This document shows positions 15,522-23,884 of a stretch of DNA of 64,000 nucleotides, one piece after another; position 1 is the first letter of the stretch, and each line of letters begins with the position of its first letter. The stretch is taken from assembly GCA_964653075.1 (NCBI GenBank), contig CAZZAX010000010.1, forward strand, positions 1-64,000, read 5' to 3'. The notes under the pieces were generated by a model that did not search any database, was not told the origin of the DNA, and saw only the letters and a program-made list of their open reading frames with translations. The DNA is from NIOZ-UU13 sp964653075. GTDB taxonomy: Bacteria; Planctomycetota; Phycisphaerae; Sedimentisphaerales; Anaerobacaceae. Made by a program: the position numbers and the translations under genes.

Positions 15522-16838
15522 TTGGAGAAATTGCGTCAGACGTTAAAAGTAAGAAAAGAGCGGGCGATTCTGGTCGCTGCAGTCCCCCGCGGCAATGATG
15601 TGCCGGACGATTTGTCGGAGCTTACGGCCCTGGCTGAGAGTGCCGGCGCCGTTGTCGTGGACAGATTTCAGCAGAAAATCCGCGCTATCAATCCAGGAAC
15701 CTATATAGGTAAGGGCAAAGCAAACCAGCTTTCCGGCAGGGTCAGGCGATTCAATATCGATGTTGTGATATTTGATAATGACCTGTCCCCGGGCCAAATC
15801 CGTGAGCTTGAGAAGATAGTCGAAGTAAAGGTCCTCGACCGCAGTGAGCTGATTCTGGACATATTCGCCACCAGGGCAAAGACCAAACAGGCCAAACTGC
15901 AAGTCGATTTAGCGCAGTTGGAATATACATATCCGCGATTGACCCGGATGTGGTCGCACCTGGACAGTGTTGCGGGGGCCGGCGGAGCTACCGTAGCGGG
16001 TGCGGTCGGAGGTATAGGAACCAGAGGCACGGGCGAGCAGCAGCTGGAAATTGACCGGCGGTTGGTCAGCAAAAGAATCACGGAACTAAAACGCGAGCTT
16101 GCAAATATCGACAGGCGAAGGATTCGAGAAATTAACGGCCGGCGAGGTCTATTCAAAATCTGCCTGGTCGGATATACCAACGCCGGTAAAAGCACACTCC
16201 TGAACACGCTCACCGATGCAGGCGTCTTTGTCGAGGATCGGCTGTTTGCAACGCTTGATACGCGAACAAGAAAATGGTCACCGGCAAGAGGCGTTGATGT
16301 GGTGGTCAGCGATACAATTGGATTTGTGAAAAATTTACCTCATCAATTAGTCGCCTCGTTCAAGGCGACTCTGGAAGAGGCCGTCAATGCGGATTTACTC
16401 CTGCATATTGTAGATGTGGCCAATCCGGATGCGCTAAAGCAAATCGAATCTGTCAATAACGTTCTTAAAGAAATAGGCTGCGGCCAAAAACCTGTTTTGG
16501 AAGTATTTAACAAGGTCGATGTTGTCAGAAAGATCGGCGACCTGGAAATACTTCAGACTCTATACCCCGATGCGGTATGTATATCAGCCAAAACCTGTTA
16601 CGGCCTGGAGGACCTGGGCGAGGTTGTCATTTCAAGGTACAGGGGCAATGAGCTTATTCTTCGAGTGGTAAGCAGCCAGTCGAACGGCAAAGTCCAGAGT
16701 TTTTTACGTGCGCACGGGCAGGTTTTAAATGAACAATACCAGGACAGTTCCGTTCTTATCGAAGCCAGGCTCGGCCGGAACCAACTGTCCGAACTAAAAC
16801 ACCTCCACCCCGAAGACATCGAGATCGTAGATGCGTGA
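15522..16838 (+). CDS. hflX: GTPase HflX
   Basis: 438 residues. The N-terminal HflX domain is visible as GTYIGKGKANQL and LSPGQIRELE, VLDRSELILDIFATRAKT. A Gly-rich hinge (GAGGATVAGAVGGIGTRGTGE) precedes the G domain with G1 GYTNAGKST, G3 DTIGF, G4 NKVD and G5 SAKT. HflX binds the 50S subunit and splits or rescues stalled ribosomes under stress. The start is TTG at 15522 with TGGAGGT 10 bases upstream; no ATG lies nearby in frame. A good promoter is seen at 15464-15492. Divergent from rpsU. Confidence 0.97.
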   Translation: MEKLRQTLKVRKERAILVAAVPRGNDVPDDLSELTALAESAGAVVVDRFQQKIRAINPGTYIGKGKANQLSGRVRRFNIDVVIFDNDLSPGQIRELEKIVEVKVLDRSELILDIFATRAKTKQAKLQVDLAQLEYTYPRLTRMWSHLDSVAGAGGATVAGAVGGIGTRGTGEQQLEIDRRLVSKRITELKRELANIDRRRIREINGRRGLFKICLVGYTNAGKSTLLNTLTDAGVFVEDRLFATLDTRTRKWSPARGVDVVVSDTIGFVKNLPHQLVASFKATLEEAVNADLLLHIVDVANPDALKQIESVNNVLKEIGCGQKPVLEVFNKVDVVRKIGDLEILQTLYPDAVCISAKTCYGLEDLGEVVISRYRGNELILRVVSSQSNGKVQSFLRAHGQVLNEQYQDSSVLIEARLGRNQLSELKHLHPEDIEIVDA

Positions 16839-16926
16839 AGGGTATCTCATGGAGCATGTATTAACTAGTGGATTAGAGATTAGTGAATCAGAGATTCTTG
16901 ATGCTCGATTTTTGTATCTCGAGAAG

Positions 16927-16946
16927 CCCTTTGGCTACACTCAGGG
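16927..16946 (-). repeat. Second copy of the CCCTGAG...AAAGGG element
   Basis: CCCTTTGGCTACACTCAGGG. Its reverse complement matches the element at 9716-9735 in 15 of 20 bases, including both ends. It lies in the gap between hflX and the HD-NTPase gene. Confidence 0.5.
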
Positions 16947-17014
16947 TGAACTCTGAAGCGCATTTCGTATTTTTTTTCTTCAATATGCGGAATTACTCCT
17001 TAAATATTCGAGCT

Positions 17015-19753
17015 TTATCTCTCCAGCAAAGCCCTCTTTTGGTATTCGACCCGCTTAACCACTTCAGGTATAACTAGGGGCACGCTTCCGTCAATCCGCC
17101 AAGCTATACGTTCCTCGACTTCCCTTTTTGCGAGGAATCCAAGGAATATTTCTACTTGCTCAAGTAATAATGTCAAGGAATATTGAGGTTTGCCCAAATT
17201 TTTAGCAAGATCATAATCTAGCAGAGTGTCCTGCAAAACGCACCCTAGGTATGCAATGTCGAACATAAGGTATGACAAATAGTAATCTCCAGCAGGATTA
17301 ATACTGACTTCTACATCCGCCTCTTCCAGATCTTCAACGTTTCTGAAACGATCATTAGGAAGAATATCATCTGTACCTTCAACTTCTAGCAGTGGAAAGT
17401 TACCAGTCATGAGACTCCAAGCCCCATTCTTAAAGTTCTTTATATCGAAGTCATATTTCATTACTAACTCGGTCCACTCTCTGAAACTTACAAAGTCTTT
17501 TGTGCGTAACTGTAATTTCCTCAAGAACCTAAGTATGTATATTCTTAAGAAATAGAACTCACCCGTACCACATGAAAACAGGTTTCGTATTTTCGAGGCT
17601 GACTCAAAGTAACACGGTCTATTCTCAATCATTGCACGTTTTATTAGACCATGCTGACTAAAGTGTTTTCTTGAAAGAACAAGAAGTTCCTTTTCATCAA
17701 CGGATTTAATGATTGCACGGTATAGTGTCAGCGCATTACGAATATTATTACCAGCAATTGATGGGATAAACGGCGGAAGACTACGATAATGGTCCACGCA
17801 CAATGTTTTCATGGCTACTTCAAGAGAATTTCGCAAGTCCATAAATGTTAATTTCAATTTTCCAAGTGATGATTCCACGACAGCCCGCTCGCGCCAGCTT
17901 CCAATTTGCCCTACAACTTCATCGCTAAAAGCTAACTTGAGGCGACTATGCAGAACCTCAGAAGGGCTTGGTGCTATGACTCCGTGAGAAGCAAGTGCAG
18001 CTATGTCATCTACGCGCCCATCAATTGTGAACTTAGTTCCAGATCTCAATGTGATCACAAAGAAAGGGAATCCTTTACTTTTTCCCTCTCGCGCAGCAAA
18101 CGTGACTACCTGACTCTTAAGTGAAAAGCCTGGCATCCTATCAATATTGTCAAGCACGAAGCACACTGGTACAGCGCTTTTGAGACTACTTTTATATCGC
18201 TTATGAAGTAGATCAAGTACCCCTCTGAGGATGCTGACCGTGTCTTGGGATGGCAACATTGCAATAGAAGAAGGTTTAAAGAGAGGTGCCCATGCCTCGC
18301 TTCTCAATAAGGACCAAATCCAATCCTTTTTCATGCATTCGTTCACGAGTCCAACAAGCATTGCTCGAACCACTTCGGTAAAACTTCGCAAGTTAAGACA
18401 ATCCACCCGCACAACGATCATTCCATGTCCGCCCTCATAGAAACGTGTACATAGCCTTCCCTCAAATTCCAAGTTAAGAAGCAAAGTGGACTTTCCAACT
18501 CCCGTATGACCGACAATAACAAAAGGATCTTGGGAGCTGCGTCCAGTACCGTGTTCTTGGATAAACATTATATACTTCTGATGCAACGATATGAGCTGCT
18601 CACTGATCTTCTCGTTTTGAGGTATTCTTATATAAATCGTTCTAAAAAATTTCTCTACTCGTGACGTATTACACTCGCGAAAGAAATCATCCATTAGTAA
18701 GCTCAGAGCAGAATACATTGGGCCAGGTTCGCTTGGCTTGATTCGTTCTGGATAGAAATAATGGGGTCGATGCTTTGTAAACTCCTCTTCCATCCGGATG
18801 GCAACCTTACTCTCGTCAACCAGCCTCTCTACAAGGTCGCAAACTTGCACTGGACACTCTTTCTTCAGAATTTGCTGTGTATCTTCTGCAGGCACCACCA
18901 TTATGTCGAAAAGACCCCGCCAATCACCGCTTAAGTTCTCACTGACAAGTTTGATCTGATCCTGGATCTTCTGACAAGTCCATTTTTTAAAGTTGAACCG
19001 GTTCTCTTGTGACATGTTTTCAGGAAAACCAAATATTAATCGTATCTGAGGAAGGGAAACCTGTACCTCAACAACATAATAATGCTTGAAATGATGAGCC
19101 ATAACCTTACAGGGAAACTGTTCAAACTGTGGATGCTTCTCTACCATCGAACGTTCTTGGGTAAGGTCTAACTCATCCGCCAAGAGCAAAATTTTTCCTA
19201 GCAAATCTCCTCGTCGAAAGCTTCCATATAGGGTCTTAGAAAGCTTCTCACAAGCGTCCTTGTGACTCTTTGTTCCATGGGCTCGACACACCTGTGGAAG
19301 CACACCTTCAAGTATTGGCTCGAAGTTGTACAGTTTCTCCAGTTTATTGCGATATTTGTGAAGAATTTCTTCTATAGCATCTACATGCCATGACCGCATG
19401 TGTAAAATCTTGCTTTCAGGCCACCCTTGCCAAACGTTGTTCTCTGTTGGCATGTGGGCCATTCCCAAGTCATGTAAATAACAAGCACACGCCAAAGCCA
19501 AAGCCTCAACGTCGTTGAGACGTAAGGCATAGTCATCAACAGATCTCGCAATTCGAAGCGCATAGTAAAGAACTCGGTCACTGTGGCCTACTCCATGGTC
19601 TGTGTACCAATAGGGTGGACCAACGTTCCGAAACACGGATTCGCATAGGGTTACCGCGGTTTCTTTCAGTATCTCCACTTCATCTTGCCCTGTGGAGTAA
19701 CTGAAGAACTTATGTCTGAGATCTCTAAAACATTCCTTTCTTCGTGTAAACAT
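17015..19753 (-). CDS. HD-domain/P-loop NTPase fusion, putative conflict (defence) protein
   Basis: About 912 residues. The N-terminal third is an HD-type metal-dependent domain: H53 and H57 in TDHGVGHSDR, H94-D95 in YLHDLGMAH, H123, H159 in CRAHG, and D193/D196 in LADELDL. The middle holds a P-loop NTPase with Walker A GHTGVGKST (415-423), Walker B FVLDNID (532-538) and a sensor-like arginine R570 in ITLRSGT. The C-terminal third is helical and unrecognised. This layout matches HD domains fused to STAND/AAA-type NTPases described in bacterial conflict systems. It stands alone between hflX and pseudopilin genes, with no partner. ATG 19753 is preferred (GGAG 6 bases upstream) over ATG 19765 or TTG 19789. 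Confidence 0.75.
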   Translation of the reverse strand: MFTRRKECFRDLRHKFFSYSTGQDEVEILKETAVTLCESVFRNVGPPYWYTDHGVGHSDRVLYYALRIARSVDDYALRLNDVEALALACACYLHDLGMAHMPTENNVWQGWPESKILHMRSWHVDAIEEILHKYRNKLEKLYNFEPILEGVLPQVCRAHGTKSHKDACEKLSKTLYGSFRRGDLLGKILLLADELDLTQERSMVEKHPQFEQFPCKVMAHHFKHYYVVEVQVSLPQIRLIFGFPENMSQENRFNFKKWTCQKIQDQIKLVSENLSGDWRGLFDIMVVPAEDTQQILKKECPVQVCDLVERLVDESKVAIRMEEEFTKHRPHYFYPERIKPSEPGPMYSALSLLMDDFFRECNTSRVEKFFRTIYIRIPQNEKISEQLISLHQKYIMFIQEHGTGRSSQDPFVIVGHTGVGKSTLLLNLEFEGRLCTRFYEGGHGMIVVRVDCLNLRSFTEVVRAMLVGLVNECMKKDWIWSLLRSEAWAPLFKPSSIAMLPSQDTVSILRGVLDLLHKRYKSSLKSAVPVCFVLDNIDRMPGFSLKSQVVTFAAREGKSKGFPFFVITLRSGTKFTIDGRVDDIAALASHGVIAPSPSEVLHSRLKLAFSDEVVGQIGSWRERAVVESSLGKLKLTFMDLRNSLEVAMKTLCVDHYRSLPPFIPSIAGNNIRNALTLYRAIIKSVDEKELLVLSRKHFSQHGLIKRAMIENRPCYFESASKIRNLFSCGTGEFYFLRIYILRFLRKLQLRTKDFVSFREWTELVMKYDFDIKNFKNGAWSLMTGNFPLLEVEGTDDILPNDRFRNVEDLEEADVEVSINPAGDYYLSYLMFDIAYLGCVLQDTLLDYDLAKNLGKPQYSLTLLLEQVEIFLGFLAKREVEERIAWRIDGSVPLVIPEVVKRVEYQKRALLER

Positions 19754-20092
19754 AACATACTCCATAAACCAGAAACGAATTAGGAGCAAGATATTCGCCT
19801 TCTGCCTAACCTATCCCAGCTTATTTATATGTAGTAACCATATCATACCCGAGATTTTCTAATTCGTAAAGGCAAATTCTTCACTCATGGACGGTGTTTT
19901 ATCTCGTTGTGTGCTTGTTGAATTTTACCCCTTTCTGGCTATTTGGCCAACTTCTTTTTTTTCTTTTTGAAATAGGAGGAGAGCGGCGATGCTTAGTTAG
20001 GATTTATAAATTTGCCTTGATTTCCGTGCGCATAAAGTGTATGGTTTGATTGCAGGTGGCAATTCATGTTCAGAAGAAATTACAGGTGTGAT
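19754..20092. other. Intergenic region with a four-codon mini-ORF
   Basis: This separates the divergent HD-NTPase and pseudopilin-like genes. A strong ribosome-site sequence AGGAGGAGAG (19974-19983) is followed by ATG CTT AGT TAG at 19989-20000, a minimal open frame. An ATG at 20066 is in frame with the next gene but is not the preferred start. Nothing else is recognised. Confidence 0.4.
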
Positions 20093-20947
20093 ATGGACGA
20101 AAGAAGAGGATTCACACTTATCGAGCTTTTGGTAGTAATTGCTATAATTGCTGTTTTAATGGCCATATTGATGCCGTCACTCCAGGCGGCCAAGAGGCTG
20201 GCTTCAAGTTCAGCCTGCCTTTCCAACGAGAAGACCCTGTTGATCGCATGGATAATGTACGCTGATGACAACGACGGCTTGCTGGTTAGCAACAGGGCCT
20301 GCTATGATAGCGCCACCGATAAAGTCCCCTGGGTCCATCGGCCAAAGGATATAAACGGCAACGATCTGGCAAATAATCCGGCACCGGAGACTATAACGAA
20401 AGAAGACCGCTTTCGCGGGATCCAGGCCGGGACCTTGTGGGAGTATGTCAAGGACGTGGATGCCTATCACTGTCCGGGCGACAACCGCAAGAGCACACAG
20501 CAGCCTCCGCGTGATTGCTGGCGCAGCTATAGCATTAGTTATGCCTTTGGGTTTGATCCAATCGACCAGTATAAAGGCCAGGCGTATCGAAAAATGCAGG
20601 AAGTCAAATACGGAGCTCAATATTACGTTTTTGTTGAGGAAGAGCACAATGGCAGCCGCTACGGAGAAAACGAAGGTGGATGGCATCTGCTGGGTCGAAA
20701 TCTCATGAATCCCGGCTCGTGGATGTTCTACGACCCATTAGCGTCCTACCACTTAAAGTCGAGCACGTTCGGATTTGCCGATGGGCACGCAAGCCGACGC
20801 AAATGGATGGATAAGCGAACCCTTGAGTTTATTCAGACGAACAAGGATAATCCAGCCTCCCATTCGGGCATTAATACACCTTCACCCGGCAACGAAGACC
20901 TGCGCTGGTTGATCGAACACTTTTGGTCGAAAGAACGTGTAAATTAA
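20093..20947 (+). CDS. Pseudopilin-like protein with prepilin cleavage motif
   Basis: About 284 residues. The N-terminus RRGFTLIELLVVIAIIAVLMAILMPSL is a type IV prepilin/type II pseudopilin signal: cleavage after G, N-methylation of F, and E at +5. The remainder is the extracytoplasmic domain typical of the very large planctomycete pseudopilin family (CLSNEKTLLIAWIMYADDNDG; FGFADGHAS near the C-terminus). The ATG at 20093 is chosen because the next gene has an identical context, ACAGGTGTGATATG. The upstream ATG at 20066 would place 9 extra residues before the signal. Probable role is in a pseudopilus or as a surface-exposed pseudopilin; the specific partner is unknown. Confidence 0.85.
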   Translation: MDERRGFTLIELLVVIAIIAVLMAILMPSLQAAKRLASSSACLSNEKTLLIAWIMYADDNDGLLVSNRACYDSATDKVPWVHRPKDINGNDLANNPAPETITKEDRFRGIQAGTLWEYVKDVDAYHCPGDNRKSTQQPPRDCWRSYSISYAFGFDPIDQYKGQAYRKMQEVKYGAQYYVFVEEEHNGSRYGENEGGWHLLGRNLMNPGSWMFYDPLASYHLKSSTFGFADGHASRRKWMDKRTLEFIQTNKDNPASHSGINTPSPGNEDLRWLIEHFWSKERVN

Positions 20948-21013
20948 TTGGATCGCCAAGGAGTATTATTTCCTTGTTATTGACAATTATACATTCAAAG
21001 CTACAGGTGTGAT

Positions 21014-21802
21014 ATGGGTCAAAGAAGAGGATTCACACTTATCGAACTATTAGTGGTGATTGCCATCATTGCTCTTTTGATGGGCATTCTGCTGCCGGCA
21101 CTAAGTGCCGTTCGGGAACAAGGCCGGCGGGCCGTTTGCGCTGCCAATGAGAAGAACATGGGACTGGGATTGCGACTGTATGCCAACGACAATGACGGCA
21201 AGCTGCCTCTTAATGAAGTGGATCGCTGGCTGTTTGATGTTTCGTACTGGACGACAGACATTATTTTGCAGACGGGTGCGTTCGACCGTCATATCTTCTA
21301 CTGTCCATCGTGGTCTCAGAGGGACAATATTATCTTCTGGCGTTACGGGGAGAATCTTTCGGCCGGGACGCCGGAGAGCTACGACAGGCCTGAGCCGGCG
21401 ACTGAATCGACACGTAAAAACTATCACAGGATTATGGGTTACTTCTGGCTCATTGATACGGTCGCAGGCAGACAGAACCCGCCTATGAGCCCGGACAACA
21501 AGCATAAGGAATGGGTCAGGTCCCTTGTCGATACGAAGAGGTCTGCGGCAACGGTTGAGCTGATTACCGATGTCACCGCCAGCAACGGGGCGGACCGGTT
21601 ACAATCGGACTTTACCGAGGCTACTGGCGGATGCTGGTCACGATGGCAGGTCTATGACAGAACGAACCATTTGAAAAGTGGCGCCCGTCCTGCCGGGGGA
21701 AATATCCTTTTTGTTGACGGACACGTGCAGTGGCGGAATTTTAATGAAATGGAGCACCGCTGGTTCTGGCAGAGTAATTCCAATCCGTGTTTCTGGTGGT
21801 AA
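21014..21802 (+). CDS. Pseudopilin-like protein, paralogue of the preceding gene
   Basis: 262 residues. Prepilin signal RRGFTLIELLVVIAIIALLMGILLPAL, then CAANEKNMGLGLRLYANDNDGKLP and the C-terminal NILFVDGHVQW motif (H-x9-DG type). The first 45 bases around its start, including the ribosome site AGGTG, are almost identical to those of the gene at 20093, while the rest diverges. The two lie in tandem with a 66-base gap and are probably co-transcribed. Confidence 0.87.
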   Translation: MGQRRGFTLIELLVVIAIIALLMGILLPALSAVREQGRRAVCAANEKNMGLGLRLYANDNDGKLPLNEVDRWLFDVSYWTTDIILQTGAFDRHIFYCPSWSQRDNIIFWRYGENLSAGTPESYDRPEPATESTRKNYHRIMGYFWLIDTVAGRQNPPMSPDNKHKEWVRSLVDTKRSAATVELITDVTASNGADRLQSDFTEATGGCWSRWQVYDRTNHLKSGARPAGGNILFVDGHVQWRNFNEMEHRWFWQSNSNPCFWW

Positions 21803-21858
21803 AGAAAAACATTGCGGGATTTGTATCCACTTTTGATAGCTCTTTCAAAATCTGGTGT

Positions 21859-23718
21859 TTATTTATCTTCTTCTTTTTTACCGCCCAGGAGATCGCCGAG
21901 TCCTTTAATGAGCTCGTCTGGCTTTTTCAAGGCATCTTTGATTTCCGTGGGGACTTTATCGCTGAGCTTTTCGTCTATTTGTTTTCCGAGCTGACTGTCA
22001 ATTTCGTTGGCAAGCCTGTCCTTTCCGGCCTGAATTAGCGCATTTTTGAATTCATCCGTAAGGCCCCTGACATCGAAGACCAGCCGAGGTTCGGTGACAG
22101 GGCCGACAACTCGAATTGTTGTTTTTAGCTCTTTTAAGGCATCGAACGCCTGAGAGGTTGTATCGGAGCCTAAACCCAAAACGCCATTTCCCTGACCTTT
22201 GGCTTTTAGGTCACTAATGGCGATATCCAGGGTAAGGTCGATGGATTCATTCGTAGCTGTGCCGCTGAATTGACCTGAAGCAAGACCTGAAGTGAACATC
22301 AGTCCCGCATTACTGCCGAGACCTGATTGTATTTTTGTCATATCGAAGCTGTTAAAAGTTCCGGAAAGTTTCGGGACCTGGTCTTTTGTGCTGTAGTCGA
22401 TTGTTACATTTATAGAGGCCGACGTATCATATGAGGTCATTTCGAAAGTAATCGGCAGTTTGGCCGTCTTTGGGGAGTCGCTCAGGTTTGTCAAAAGAAC
22501 TTTGCTGTTGCCGAAGATGGGCCATGATATCCGGACCTGGTCAAGAATAGCTTGTTTAGCCATTATTCGGGACGAGGCCGGTACGATAGCCCTGGCATTG
22601 AGATAATCAAGGTACTTTTGCGGGATTTGTTTGGGTTGAGCTTCTGTTTCCTTATCATCGGCCTTCGGCAGCCACCTGCGAAGTTTTTGCAGCTTTTCCT
22701 TAAGGGCTTTTGCATCTTTTAAATAGTTATCGAGCTTGCTAAAATCGATATTTTCGAGCTTAAAGTTATTAGGTTCAAATACGGCAGGCTTTTTCTGAGT
22801 ATCGGATTCAGGGATAGTGCCCGGAGTCGAGCGCTGCTGGTCGAATTTGATATTGGAAAGTTCCACCTTTTCCATTACCAGTTTGCCCAGAAGCAGGTTA
22901 TACAGACTCGCATCAGCGGCAACTTTGTCTATCGAGACTTGATTGTTCTGACGTTTCTGAGGGTCAGTAACCTGTATCCCTGAGACCGAGACAGAACCTG
23001 TAAGTACGGAGAGATTGAGGCTTTCGAGATTCACTTCGGCACCATTGGCCTGAGTCATTTTTTTAGAGGCATAATCCTTTATTGTACTGTCTTTTATTAA
23101 ATATGTTACTATCACTGAAGCAACAAGGACTATAGCGGCCAAGACGACACCGGCCTTTCGGATATATTTTGTTTTTCCGACAAAGAGTGACTTGGCGTCT
23201 TTCGTGCGTTTGCCGACCAGCAGCCTGTCCAGGATACGCACCCAGCGGTTTGAATACCATTTCCTGAACTTATCAGAGCCTTCTTCGAGTTTTAAGAGCT
23301 TACGGCGAAAACCTATGACTGAACGGACCATTAGCAGACCGGCAATGGCACCGATAATCGGGCCGAGGACAACGGCACCAGCCACCGAGTATCTGTTGAA
23401 ATCTGTTATTCCAATTATTGGGATGGATTCCAACAAGCCCAATACAATGGACAGATGTGCCTGTATCCATGCGCCGGTGTGGTACAATACCGGTGCGGCT
23501 GCGAAGCAGAGACTCTTGGCTAATGCGCCAGATAACAGAAACAGACCGGTGTGAATATTCAAGATTAGCATCACTATCACGATTACGGTGTGGAGGCCGG
23601 ACCAGCCCGGGATAAGACCAAAGCAGAAACCCAGCATTATCGACAGGAAGATAATGACTGGGGAGACGCCGCCACGGAGTACTGCTAAAAGTTTACGGAT
23701 GAATTTTGGAAGAATCAT
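21859..23718 (-). CDS. Membrane protein, apparent fusion of TIGR03546-like and TIGR03545-like (AsmA-type) proteins
   Basis: 619 residues. The first 150 or so are strongly hydrophobic with several membrane helices (SPVIIFLSIMLGFCFGLIPG; IIGAIAGLLMV), resembling the small TIGR03546 membrane family. After a cytoplasmic linker and another helix (AGVVLAAIVLVASVIVTYLI) comes a long periplasmic AsmA-like region: VNLESLNLSVLTGSVSVSGIQVTDP and LVMEKVELSNIKFDQQR, like TIGR03545. In proteobacteria these two families are usually separate adjacent genes. The function of either is not established; AsmA-like proteins are linked to outer-membrane lipid homeostasis. The start has GTGGAG upstream. The gene is convergent with the pseudopilin pair. 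Confidence 0.7.
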   Translation of the reverse strand: MILPKFIRKLLAVLRGGVSPVIIFLSIMLGFCFGLIPGWSGLHTVIVIVMLILNIHTGLFLLSGALAKSLCFAAAPVLYHTGAWIQAHLSIVLGLLESIPIIGITDFNRYSVAGAVVLGPIIGAIAGLLMVRSVIGFRRKLLKLEEGSDKFRKWYSNRWVRILDRLLVGKRTKDAKSLFVGKTKYIRKAGVVLAAIVLVASVIVTYLIKDSTIKDYASKKMTQANGAEVNLESLNLSVLTGSVSVSGIQVTDPQKRQNNQVSIDKVAADASLYNLLLGKLVMEKVELSNIKFDQQRSTPGTIPESDTQKKPAVFEPNNFKLENIDFSKLDNYLKDAKALKEKLQKLRRWLPKADDKETEAQPKQIPQKYLDYLNARAIVPASSRIMAKQAILDQVRISWPIFGNSKVLLTNLSDSPKTAKLPITFEMTSYDTSASINVTIDYSTKDQVPKLSGTFNSFDMTKIQSGLGSNAGLMFTSGLASGQFSGTATNESIDLTLDIAISDLKAKGQGNGVLGLGSDTTSQAFDALKELKTTIRVVGPVTEPRLVFDVRGLTDEFKNALIQAGKDRLANEIDSQLGKQIDEKLSDKVPTEIKDALKKPDELIKGLGDLLGGKKEEDK

Positions 23719-23884
23719 ATCTCCACTTCTTTCTCATAAAAAATACACTCAGTTTTCTGTTCCTTCCCGCTGGGTAATTATAACAAATCAAAAAGAGAGG
23801 CGACAATTGAAATTACATCTTTTTTTTATAATTGTTTTTATGAGGACGGTTTAGTTATAATATTTCAAGGTCGGCGAGGGGCTT

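Noticed and set aside
17015..19753. Assignment of the HD-NTPase as a known CRISPR Cas3 or dGTPase
   Set aside because: There is no helicase domain or cas context, and the NTPase is of P-loop STAND/AAA type with no match to dGTPase architecture.
20066..20092. Upstream start of the first pseudopilin gene
   Set aside because: The second pseudopilin gene has an identical start context at the downstream ATG, and prepilin leaders of this kind are short.
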